Positions 1 to 7,225 of a stretch of DNA of 33,715 nucleotides are shown here, in pieces. Under the pieces are notes generated by a model. The model worked only from the letters and a program-made list of their open reading frames with translations, ran no database searches and was not told where the DNA came from. Position numbers and translations under genes: made by a program. The DNA comes from Lachnospiraceae bacterium. Its GTDB lineage: Bacteria > Bacillota > Clostridia > Lachnospirales > Lachnospiraceae. Within the stretch, counting starts at the first letter, position 1, and each line of letters begins with the position of its first letter. The stretch spans positions 1 through 33,715 of the forward strand of contig JAGKTY010000025.1 in the NCBI GenBank assembly GCA_021153185.1. The letters run 5' to 3'.

Positions 1-1271
1 GGATGCATACCGCCTCTCTCATACCACGGTGATAAGAATGCACGGCATCCCATCGGTGAGATGACTTTTCCGTACTGTTTGTACATGCTGGCAATATAGC
101 CTTTTCCGGTCAGTGATAACCAGTCCGGATACATTGTCTTTGCTGAACAGGCAACACCGGCCTCAAAAACATCCTCAAGTTCACAGCCCGGTCCGTGTAA
201 ATTTTCATCATACAAAAAGACAATCTTCGGGAATAAAACAGGTTTTTTGCATTCTTTTTTGCCCTGTCCGCCCTTTCTGACATTTAACAATGTGATGGTC
301 GCAAGCTTTGCAAAACGGCCTCTTCCGATACCGGCTGTCACCGTGATAAACGGATAATCTCCACGGCTTGATGCCACTGTGTTGAATTTATATTCCCAGC
401 CCTGGAACCCTTGTTCAAATTCTTTGCATACGTCCGCATAGGCCTCCTGCTCGGCAATTTCTTTGCTGATGCCAAGCTTCATGTACTTCGCAATATATTT
501 GTCATAGCTTTTCTGTGCATACGGCTCTAAAATCTTGTCAACTTCCGGAACCGTGAATCCACCATACTGCTGTGATGCGGCAGAAAGCACAATATCTCCG
601 ATGACATCAAATGCTACATCGAGTGTCTTCGGCTCATTGTACCAGATATTACCCATCTCAAAGCCGCCCTTTAATACATGCTCGACATCAAACAGACAAC
701 AGTTCATCGTGTCACGTCTTGCAGACATATCATGGACATAAATGTAGCCATCACGGCATGCCTGGATTTCTTCTGTCGTCATAAAGAACTTCTGATACAA
801 TTCTTTGTTGAACTGGTTGAAAATAAGGCTTCGTTTCGTTGAAACAAGCGCACTGTCCGTGTTTGCATTTTCCTTATCTCCAACATACATGATAGACTGG
901 CTCTTTTTATATACATCATCCATCATGCGTACAAAATCCTGCTTATAATTACGATAATCACGATAGCTCTTCGCAACGATCGGTTTTACTTCCTCAAGTG
1001 CACTCTCTACAATATTGTGCATAACCGGAATCGGAATCTGTTCCACTTCCAATTCGTCAACCTTGCTGACAACAAACTCACATATTTTTTCTTTTTCTGC
1101 TTCTGTAAATTTTGTAAGTGCACGATACGCTGATTTGCCTACTGCATCAATTACCTTCTGCACATTAAATGTCTCTAAACTTCCATCCTTTTTTACGACT
1201 TTTACAGGAAGCTTGGTTACAAATTTTTCTCCATAATTCACTGATTCTTGTTTATGATTTGTCTCAGCCAT
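1..1271 (-). CDS. nrdD: Anaerobic ribonucleoside-triphosphate reductase, N-terminal part (runs off the window)
   Basis: Class III ribonucleotide reductase, the oxygen-sensitive glycyl-radical enzyme that reduces ribonucleotides to deoxyribonucleotides in anaerobes. The reading frame is open from the ATG at 1271 to the window edge, giving 423 residues. An ATP-cone domain occupies roughly residues 20-110 (LPVKVVKKDGSLETF, then IPIPVMHNIVE), so allosteric control by ATP/dATP is expected. The catalytic barrel begins near residue 120. Cysteines in MNCCLFD (191-192) and in SPMGCRAF (Cys409, the expected thiyl-radical position) are present. The glycyl-radical loop and C-terminal zinc site lie outside the window. 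The start has an ideal AAAGGAGG site. It has its own promoter and so is not simply part of the WYL regulator's transcript. The family assignment is firm. Confidence 0.96.
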   Translation of the reverse strand, partial: MAETNHKQESVNYGEKFVTKLPVKVVKKDGSLETFNVQKVIDAVGKSAYRALTKFTEAEKEKICEFVVSKVDELEVEQIPIPVMHNIVESALEEVKPIVAKSYRDYRNYKQDFVRMMDDVYKKSQSIMYVGDKENANTDSALVSTKRSLIFNQFNKELYQKFFMTTEEIQACRDGYIYVHDMSARRDTMNCCLFDVEHVLKGGFEMGNIWYNEPKTLDVAFDVIGDIVLSAASQQYGGFTVPEVDKILEPYAQKSYDKYIAKYMKLGISKEIAEQEAYADVCKEFEQGFQGWEYKFNTVASSRGDYPFITVTAGIGRGRFAKLATITLLNVRKGGQGKKECKKPVLFPKIVFLYDENLHGPGCELEDVFEAGVACSAKTMYPDWLSLTGKGYIASMYKQYGKVISPMGCRAFLSPWYERGGMH

Positions 1272-1291
1272 GGTTTCCCTCCTTTAACTCG

Positions 1292-1327
1292 CCACAACAT
1301 ATAGCGGTACTACAAAGTATAGCCCAC
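1292..1327 (-). promoter_or_regulatory. Possible pair of NrdR-like boxes
   Basis: Two related AT-rich imperfect palindromes, CTATACTTTGTAGT and CTATATGTTGTGG, overlap the -10 and the predicted transcription start of nrdD. NrdR is the usual repressor of class III reductase genes and binds paired boxes of this kind. The spacing here (about 18 bp between equivalent positions) is shorter than the 21 or 31 bp normally reported, so the call is tentative. Confidence 0.3.
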
Positions 1328-1345
1328 AACTTCTTCCAATGTCAA
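1316..1345 (-). promoter_or_regulatory. Sigma-A promoter of nrdD
   Basis: On the minus strand TTGACA (1340-1345) and TATACT (1316-1321) are separated by 18 bp. The predicted start of transcription is near 1309, giving a leader of about 38 nt that contains the AAAGGAGG site. This is the clearest promoter in the 186-bp gap between the WYL gene and nrdD. I see no strong terminator for the WYL gene in the rest of that gap. Confidence 0.75.
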
Positions 1346-1457
1346 CAGCAAAAAATACAAATAGAGTAGCATTTTTTGTCAAAAAGCACCACATATGGGT
1401 ATTGACCTCAAAAGTCAACACATCATCTGTCAAGAAAGCCGTCACACTTGCCGATAA

Positions 1458-2447
1458 TTACTCATAGAGCTCCAGGATTTCCTGCAAAAACAGTCCATAA
1501 TCTCTCGCAACAGGCTGCGGCGAAAGAATCTTGGCGCGATTACCGAATCCCGCTATCCATCCAAAAAATTGAGGTGAAATCTGTATCGTTGTAATGATAT
1601 AAAAGCTTCCGTCTTCATAAACACGAAGGTCAACATCACTTCCAAACCGGTCCATCACAACACCGATCAATATTTTGTCAAACCAAATGGTCACTTTTGT
1701 CTCCTGACCTCCAAACATTCCAAACGTTTTTCCGGAATACACAGCCGGATTGAAATCATGGAATTGTTCGCCACCCTCGCGCGGGGATGCAAGCTGCACG
1801 ACAGAGCTCATTTTGTCCACGCGGTAATGCCTGAGGGCACCACTGCCTTCATCAAATGCAACGAGATAATAATTGGAATCATTCCAGATAAGCTGATAAG
1901 GGCTCACCTCATATCGTTCTCCATTTTTGCGCAGATGCAATTTTTTATCGGTTCCCCATTCACTATACTGAAAACTGATGCGGTTGTTTTCATTCATCGC
2001 ACGATGGATTGCATCAATTGTATAGTAAATCGATTCATTCATCGTCTTAACACGGTCTGCAACATAAACTGTACGTTGCAGTTCTTTCGCCTGATGGACA
2101 CTGACAAGTTTTTCCAATTTTGAAATCAGTTCCCTGGATTTTTTCCGCGTGATAAATTTGGATGACTGGACAGCATCTACCAAAAGCTTTAATTCCGCAA
2201 GTTCAAAGTCGCGGCTCGCCAAATAATATCCATTCTTGTCTTTCGACTTGCTTTGTAAAATATCATACCCATAATCAACAAGTCTTTGCATGTCATCATA
2301 AATGCTCTTGCGCTCCGCACCAATGCCTGCATCCTCAAGTTTTTGAATGAGTTCCTGCGTGGAAAGTGCATGATTTTCATCTGTATACTGCTCTAAGAAA
2401 TGAAGCAGATAAATAAGCTTTAATTTCTGATTGATTGATTTTGACAT
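1458..2447 (-). CDS. WYL-domain transcriptional regulator
   Basis: A predicted DNA-binding regulator of 329 residues. The N-terminal 75 residues are a winged helix-turn-helix of the HTH_11/DeoR type (LSTQELIQKLEDAGI, then RKSIYDDMQRL). The middle carries a WYL domain around residues 135-225 (YEVSPYQLIWNDSNYYLV, followed by LRHYRVDKM), and the tail matches the WCX extension. WYL domains are thought to sense ligands, often nucleic-acid fragments, but nothing here shows the ligand. I chose the ATG at 2447 because AAAGGAGAT lies just upstream. A longer frame back to 2510 would read through a terminator hairpin. It lies between the terminator of the small membrane protein gene and nrdD. No clear promoter of its own was seen, so leakage through that terminator may drive it. 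Confidence 0.85.
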   Translation of the reverse strand: MSKSINQKLKLIYLLHFLEQYTDENHALSTQELIQKLEDAGIGAERKSIYDDMQRLVDYGYDILQSKSKDKNGYYLASRDFELAELKLLVDAVQSSKFITRKKSRELISKLEKLVSVHQAKELQRTVYVADRVKTMNESIYYTIDAIHRAMNENNRISFQYSEWGTDKKLHLRKNGERYEVSPYQLIWNDSNYYLVAFDEGSGALRHYRVDKMSSVVQLASPREGGEQFHDFNPAVYSGKTFGMFGGQETKVTIWFDKILIGVVMDRFGSDVDLRVYEDGSFYIITTIQISPQFFGWIAGFGNRAKILSPQPVARDYGLFLQEILELYE

Positions 2448-2479
2448 GGTATCTCCTTTAACCGGATAAACCGGGTAGT

Positions 2480-2507
2480 AAAAAGGCGGGTACATCATGC
2501 ACCCGCC
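2480..2507 (-). terminator. Rho-independent terminator after the small membrane protein gene
   Basis: On the minus strand GGCGGGT and ACCCGCC (2501-2507 and 2485-2491) form a 7-bp stem with a 9-nt loop, followed at once by TTTTT. It lies 16 nt beyond the stop codon of the 57-residue gene and 33 nt before the WYL start codon. Confidence 0.8.
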
Positions 2508-2522
2508 CACTCAAATACGTCG

Positions 2523-2696
2523 TTAAGCTTCTGTCTGTTCTACCGTATCCGCGCTTTGTGTCTGCTCAGTCAATGCTTTTTTGGCATCCTTTGCATGTCT
2601 GATTTTTACGCCAAGCACAAGAGAAATGACAACAAGTGCCACAATCACTACAAACACAAGCAAATATGATAAAAATGTATTGATAAATACGATCAC
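2523..2696 (-). CDS. Small single-pass membrane protein (57 aa), function unknown
   Basis: A short frame starting with GTG at 2696, behind a strong GGGGAGG ribosome-binding site 9 nt upstream, and ending with TAA at 2523. The product begins MIVFINTFLSYLLVFVVIVA. Its first 30 residues form one hydrophobic helix; the remainder is a charged then polar tail (KIRHAKDAKKALTEQ...). Likely topology is one membrane helix with a cytoplasmic C-terminus, because the basic residues follow the helix. The good ribosome site, terminator and promoter-like signal all argue that it is expressed. No function can be assigned. Confidence 0.72.
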   Translation of the reverse strand: MIVFINTFLSYLLVFVVIVALVVISLVLGVKIRHAKDAKKALTEQTQSADTVEQTEA

Positions 2697-2723
2697 TGCA
2701 AATTACCTCCCCAAATACTGTAA

Positions 2724-3209
2724 TTATGATACCACTTCTGCTATCACATCGTCAAGTAAGTTGTCACCATCTGCAGCGGCCGTTGCAAGCTCATCACAGC
2801 GTTCATTTTCCGGATGTCCTGCATGCCCTTTTACCCAGACAAAGGTTACATCGTGCTGTTGTTTTGCTGCAAGCAGGCGTTTCCACAGATCAATGTTTTT
2901 TACCGGCTTTTTCCCCGCTGTTTTCCAGTTGTTTTTCAGCCAGCTGTCAATCCAGTTTTGATTGAATGCATCTGTGACATATTTTGAATCGGATGTAAGC
3001 ACAACCTCACACGGTTTCTTGAGCGCCTCAAGCCCTGCGATAACGCCCATCAGTTCCATCCTGTTGTTCGTTGTCTTTTTGTAGCCGGCAGAAAGCTCTT
3101 TTCTGTGCTCCGTCCCTGCCGCATCTGTATAAGAAAGAACACATCCGTATCCACCCGGTCCCTCCGGATTTCCACGCGCGGATCCGTCTGTATAAATCAT
3201 TACCTTCAT
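2724..3209 (-). CDS. rnhA: Ribonuclease HI
   Basis: Cleaves the RNA strand of RNA:DNA hybrids such as R-loops and primer remnants. The 161-residue length is typical of bacterial RNase HI. All catalytic residues are in place: Asp8 in YTDGSARGNPG-like context, Glu52 in NNRMEL, Asp74 in TSDSKYV and Asp139 in NERCDELA, with the flexible His129 in VKGHAGH. The basic-protrusion region (WLKNNWKTAGKKPVKN, about 90-105) is also present. It begins 18 nt after the MutS-like gene, with GGAAGG as ribosome site, and is the last member of that operon before the small membrane gene. Confidence 0.96.
   Translation of the reverse strand: MKVMIYTDGSARGNPEGPGGYGCVLSYTDAAGTEHRKELSAGYKKTTNNRMELMGVIAGLEALKKPCEVVLTSDSKYVTDAFNQNWIDSWLKNNWKTAGKKPVKNIDLWKRLLAAKQQHDVTFVWVKGHAGHPENERCDELATAAADGDNLLDDVIAEVVS
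2726..2755 (-). promoter_or_regulatory. Candidate promoter for the small membrane protein
   Basis: TTGACG (2750-2755) and TATCAT (2726-2731) are separated by 18 bp on the minus strand, inside the last codons of rnhA. Read-through from rnhA is also possible because no terminator separates the two genes. Confidence 0.4.
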
Positions 3210-3227
3210 CTCATTTTCCTTCCATCT

Positions 3228-4886
3228 TTATTTTGGTTCAAATTGTTTCACTCTATCCTTTGCTTTTGCAACGACCTCTTTGTCAAACCCAAATGCCGAA
3301 AGAAGTGCCAATGCATTTCTCGAAGTCGCATAGCCTTCCTTGATTTCATAGGAGAACTGTACATCACCATCTACGATTTGCTCCGTGAAATGATAATTCT
3401 CATACCCCGGCATTAGCAGCTTTGCAAGCTCCAAATCATGTGTCGCCGCAAATACCTGTACGTTTTGATTGCAAAGTGCTTTTAGCAGTTCAACAGATGC
3501 CGCAATGCGTTCTGCAGTATTGGTGCCCCTTAGTACCTCATCAACAAATGCGCGAATAGGCACATTTTGTTTTGCAGCATCAAAAATACGTTTTAGCGCC
3601 ATAATTTCCACAATAAAATAACTATTTCCGGCGATGATATCATCGTTAAGCGCCATGGAAGAATACACCTTCACATAACTTGATGTATAACAGTCCGCAC
3701 AAACTGTATGAATGCTTTGCGCCATAATACCGGCAAGCGCAACTGCCTTGAGGAAGGTCGACTTGCCTGATGCATTTGAACCGGTCAGAAGAATCCCTTT
3801 TTCTGCCGTCAAATCATTTCCGACCGCATCTTCAAGATAAGGATGTACAAGTTCCTCACAAGAAAGTGTCGGACATGCCTCATGGTTTAGTGTCGGCAGA
3901 CAATACTTGTGCAAGCTGCTCCGATACAGCGCGATGGAAATCATCGCCTCAATGAATCCCGCTGTTTCAAACGCCAAAAGCAGCTGCTCATTTTGATTGG
4001 CTACTATTTTATGCATCTGCCTGTATTTGATTAAATCCAGATGCAAAAACATGCACACATAGTCAAGCAGCAACGAAACCGGATTCCCGCTATCCTTATT
4101 TTGGTCTGTCACAACAAATGCGCCAAACCGAAAGCTTCGAAAGGAATTCCTGATTTCCTGCATCTGTGTTTTTTCATCGGAAAGGACCGCCGGACAAGCC
4201 TCTATCAGTTTGTCAAGCTGCCTTAGAAAACGGATCACATAAGAAAACGTCGCAATGTAAGGACTCTGCTTTCCTTTCTCTTTCATATAAGAAATAAAAT
4301 TGTAAACAAGCAGGATGCACAGAACAATTGCTGCATAATCCGGCTTCCACAAAAGTGCAATTGCCGATAAGAAAATACCAAGAATTACAATGCCATCCTT
4401 AAGATTACTCTTTTGGGGCGCACTTTCCAGATATGACAGATACTGTGGCAGACTGTATTTGCCGTTGCGTCCGATCGCTGCAAATCTAAGCTGCATTTTG
4501 ATACGTGCATCGTCATTTTGTGCAAAAAACGAGATAACTTCCTCTCTGTGACGAAGCACAGTCTCATCCATTGTTGGATTGCGCAATATCTCATACAACA
4601 CCTGTTCACCGGATTGCGAGCATGTGTAATCTACTCTCGCAAACAGTTCATCCATCGACAGATCATTCCACGTAATCTCATCGATGTCATACGGTTTCAT
4701 CCCGCCCGATGCCAGATTTCTTAGCTCCATATCCTCGTAGCGCTTATTTGGTCTATTCCCCTTTTGTGCACGCAGTTTTTGCTTCAAGCGCTCCTTATTA
4801 CGATAAGCGGTCCAAAGACCGCTTACCATCCAAATCAAAAAAAATAATGCAATTGTAGCAAATAGTATCAAGCTTTCTGAATCCAT
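3228..4886 (-). CDS. Membrane-anchored MutS-like ATPase
   Basis: A 552-residue protein with the MutS C-terminal ATPase. It has the Walker A motif GSNASGKST (369-377), the Walker B motif RAFVDE (445-450) and the ATHDLELA histidine motif (481-488). There is a helical-lever-like middle. It lacks the N-terminal mismatch-recognition domain of MutS. Instead it has a hydrophobic N-terminal segment (about 5-27) and a second hydrophobic pair (about 163-200), so it should sit in the membrane with the ATPase in the cytoplasm. It is therefore unlikely to be canonical mismatch repair MutS. The family is widespread in Firmicutes but poorly characterised. Its ATG overlaps the TAA of the deaminase gene by one base (TAATG), which suggests translational coupling. 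Confidence 0.85.
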   Translation of the reverse strand: MDSESLILFATIALFFLIWMVSGLWTAYRNKERLKQKLRAQKGNRPNKRYEDMELRNLASGGMKPYDIDEITWNDLSMDELFARVDYTCSQSGEQVLYEILRNPTMDETVLRHREEVISFFAQNDDARIKMQLRFAAIGRNGKYSLPQYLSYLESAPQKSNLKDGIVILGIFLSAIALLWKPDYAAIVLCILLVYNFISYMKEKGKQSPYIATFSYVIRFLRQLDKLIEACPAVLSDEKTQMQEIRNSFRSFRFGAFVVTDQNKDSGNPVSLLLDYVCMFLHLDLIKYRQMHKIVANQNEQLLLAFETAGFIEAMISIALYRSSLHKYCLPTLNHEACPTLSCEELVHPYLEDAVGNDLTAEKGILLTGSNASGKSTFLKAVALAGIMAQSIHTVCADCYTSSYVKVYSSMALNDDIIAGNSYFIVEIMALKRIFDAAKQNVPIRAFVDEVLRGTNTAERIAASVELLKALCNQNVQVFAATHDLELAKLLMPGYENYHFTEQIVDGDVQFSYEIKEGYATSRNALALLSAFGFDKEVVAKAKDRVKQFEPK

Positions 4887-6172
4887 TATATGCGACCTTT
4901 GTTATATTTCGATGCAATTTGATTACATTTGTCATAGAGTGCATCGACATCACAGCCAATGTTAAACTTGCCGTCTTCATAAAGAATCTTTCCATGAATC
5001 ATGGTCAGTTTAACATTTTGTTTGCTTCCACTATACACGATATTTTTGACAATATTGTTGATCGGCTGCATATTCGGCTGATGCAGATCAAGCATAATGA
5101 GGTCTGCATAACTTCCTACGGAAAGCGTCTCACACTTTGTAAGTCCCATCGCTTTTGCGCCACCGACTGTCGCCATCTTCAGTACCTTCGCCGCATCCAC
5201 ACTGGAAGCATCCATATCATGATACTTTGCAAGACCAGTCACAAGGAACATCTCGCGGAACATATCAAGACAGTTGTTTGAACCCGCTCCGTCTGTTCCA
5301 ATCGCAATATTGATATCGTTTTGCAGGAACTTAGAAATCGGTGCAATTCCGCTTGCAAGCTTTAAGTTACTTGCCGGGTTCGTCACAACGGACAAGCCTC
5401 TTTCCTTAAAAATCTGAATATCCTTTTCATCCATATAGACACAATGGTATCCACCACCGCCATATTCAAACATGCCAAGACTGTCCATCAGCTGTGTCGG
5501 TGTCATGCCATATCTGGAAATACACTCCTCCACTTCCTGTTTCGTCTCAGAGTTGTGCGCAAAAATCGGCGCTTTGTATTTCTTTGCCATCTCGGCAATC
5601 TGCTGTAGCAATTCTTTCGAGCATGTATATTCGGCATGGAATCCAAGCATATAGCTTGAAAGCTCATTTCTGCCATTTAACGTTTGAAACCGCTCCTCCA
5701 TCACGGAAAGTGCCGGTCCAAAGTTGTTGATTCCACTAACCTGTACATTTCGCATGCCGCATTCGTTAAATGCATCCTGAATGGACTTAGGTGTTAAATA
5801 CATCTCAAACACAGCAGTCACACCGCTCGTCAGATACTCAAGCACTGATAATTTGGTAAGTTCATACACTTCCTCGTCAGTCATCTGCCCCTCAATCGGG
5901 AAAATCAGATTGTTAAGCCAGCTCTGCAGCGGCTCATCGTCTGCCATAGAACGGAATAATACCATCGCAGAATGTGTGTGTGCATCCTTAAAGCCCGGCA
6001 TCAGAAGGTTGCCCCGGCAGTCAATTTCACGGTCAAAGGAAAGCATCTCAGCCTTTCCATCTCCGATATAGCAAATCTCTTTGCCATCCACCCAGAGCTC
6101 CGTGGCACCTGAAATCTGAACCGGCTCCTCCATTGTCAGGATTCTTGCATTATAAAAACGAATTTTACTCAT
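4886..6172 (-). CDS. Amidohydrolase, SAH/5'-methylthioadenosine deaminase type
   Basis: A 428-residue amidohydrolase of the cytosine deaminase/chlorohydrolase superfamily. Metal and substrate ligands can be read directly: HTH at 65-67, His179 (GFHAEY), His206 and Glu209 (FAHNSE), His243 (GYHCVY) and Asp294 (IGTDGAGSNN), with the NPASNLKLASG loop typical of MtaD-like deaminases. The expected reaction is deamination of the adenine ring of S-adenosylhomocysteine, methylthioadenosine or adenosine to the inosine form. It starts 12 nt after the phosphorylase gene, whose stop lies next to the AAGGAG ribosome site. The phosphorylase could take the inosine-type products further. Exact substrate is inferred from family resemblance and context. 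Confidence 0.85.
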   Translation of the reverse strand: MSKIRFYNARILTMEEPVQISGATELWVDGKEICYIGDGKAEMLSFDREIDCRGNLLMPGFKDAHTHSAMVLFRSMADDEPLQSWLNNLIFPIEGQMTDEEVYELTKLSVLEYLTSGVTAVFEMYLTPKSIQDAFNECGMRNVQVSGINNFGPALSVMEERFQTLNGRNELSSYMLGFHAEYTCSKELLQQIAEMAKKYKAPIFAHNSETKQEVEECISRYGMTPTQLMDSLGMFEYGGGGYHCVYMDEKDIQIFKERGLSVVTNPASNLKLASGIAPISKFLQNDINIAIGTDGAGSNNCLDMFREMFLVTGLAKYHDMDASSVDAAKVLKMATVGGAKAMGLTKCETLSVGSYADLIMLDLHQPNMQPINNIVKNIVYSGSKQNVKLTMIHGKILYEDGKFNIGCDVDALYDKCNQIASKYNKGRI

Positions 6173-6184
6173 TACCTGCTCCTT

Positions 6185-7009
6185 TTATACGAAACGTTTT
6201 ACAGACTCTGTCAAAAGCTGTTTGAACAGTGGTGCTGCTTTGTTTGCAGCCGCCTGTACCTCATCATGTGTCAGCGGATTCGTAGAAAGACCGGCAGCAA
6301 GATTGCATACACAGCTGATACCACAAATCTTCATGCCCATATGGTTGGCAGCTATCGCCTCAACAACGGTACTCATGCCGACCGCATCCGCCCCAAGCGT
6401 TTTTGCCATGCGGATTTCTGCAGGCGATTCAAAGCTTGGCCCCGTAAACTGAATATACACACCCTCTTTCAATGGGATGTTATGATCTTTGGCAGTCTGA
6501 CGGATAATATCCTGTAAATCTTTATCATATACTTCACTCATATCCGGGAAACGTGTGCCGAACGCATCAATATTCGGACCGATAAGCGGATTTGGTGCAA
6601 ATGTTGAAATATGGTCAGTAATCAGCATAAAATCACCGGCACCAAAACTTGTATTAATTCCGCCGGAAGCGTTGGTTAAAAATAATATTTCCGCGCCCAT
6701 CAGCTTCATCAGTCTGGTCGGAAGCACCACATCACTAATGTCATACCCCTCGTAATAATGAACGCGTCCCTTCATGCATACAACAGGCACATCATCCACA
6801 TATCCAAAAATAAATTTACCGGCATGACCCGGAACAGTGGAAACCGGGAAATCCTTGATATCACTATAATCAATCTCTGCTTCTACGCGAATTTTCTCAG
6901 CATAATCTCCAAGGCCGCTCCCAAGAACAATGGCTACCTTCGGAACAAAATCTGTCTTCTCGCGTACACTCTCCAAACACCCCATCACTTTATCATATAC
7001 ATTACTCAT
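6185..7009 (-). CDS. punA: Purine nucleoside phosphorylase (trimeric class)
   Basis: A 274-residue enzyme that splits inosine or guanosine with phosphate to free base and ribose 1-phosphate in purine salvage. It has the phosphate-binding GSGLG (30-34), the VPGHAGKF loop with His62, RVHYYEGY (82-89), LTNASGGIN (111-119), and the purine-site residues Glu194 (GPSFESPAE), Met212 and Asn236 (CNLAAGLS). This is the low-molecular-mass trimeric class and not the DeoD hexameric class. It is the first gene of the run that continues with the deaminase, MutS-like protein and rnhA. The start has GGAGG 6 nt upstream. I found no convincing promoter or purine riboswitch in the 200 bp upstream, which instead hold the palindromic element. 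Confidence 0.95.
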   Translation of the reverse strand: MSNVYDKVMGCLESVREKTDFVPKVAIVLGSGLGDYAEKIRVEAEIDYSDIKDFPVSTVPGHAGKFIFGYVDDVPVVCMKGRVHYYEGYDISDVVLPTRLMKLMGAEILFLTNASGGINTSFGAGDFMLITDHISTFAPNPLIGPNIDAFGTRFPDMSEVYDKDLQDIIRQTAKDHNIPLKEGVYIQFTGPSFESPAEIRMAKTLGADAVGMSTVVEAIAANHMGMKICGISCVCNLAAGLSTNPLTHDEVQAAANKAAPLFKQLLTESVKRFV

Positions 7010-7061
7010 ACAATACCTCCTTCATCATCATTTCACACATTTCAAAAAATTGTTCTATTAA

Positions 7062-7188
7062 GGAAGTTATGTGTCTGCTACAGACTGTAGCGAGGCGTCG
7101 GTACTTAGGCTGCGTTCTTTGCAGCCTTATGTACCGCTACGCCGAGGTTCAAGCGCAAGCGTGTCTGTACGCAGACATATAAGCTTCC
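7062..7188. repeat. Complex palindromic element upstream of punA
   Basis: Nested inverted repeats fill the gap between the ABC permease gene and punA. The outer arms are 7062-7078 and 7171-7188, matching in GGAAG..TTAT.TGTCTGC with one bulge and one mismatch. Inside lie the odd palindrome GCTACAGACTGTAGC (7078-7092) and a long hairpin built from GGCGT, CGGTAC and AGGCTGC (7094-7113) pairing with GCAGCCT, GTACCG and ACGCC (7121-7143). There is also a small AAGCGCAAGC region at 7151-7160. No coding frame was recognised. It could be a non-autonomous mobile palindrome, a processed leader RNA or a terminator for the genes on its right. Confidence 0.6.
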
Positions 7189-7225
7189 GTCATAAAACAT
7201 ACTTTTGAAATGTATCTTTCAATAT

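Noticed and set aside
1372..1457. Terminator of the WYL gene
   Set aside because: Short TTGAC/GTCAA repeats are present but no stable stem with a T-run on the minus strand.
1758..2123. Plus-strand open frame inside the WYL gene, and many similar frames elsewhere
   Set aside because: They lie opposite well-supported genes, have no ribosome sites and show no family resemblance.
7010..7225. Purine riboswitch upstream of punA
   Set aside because: No conserved purine-aptamer core was seen; the stems belong to a nested palindrome.
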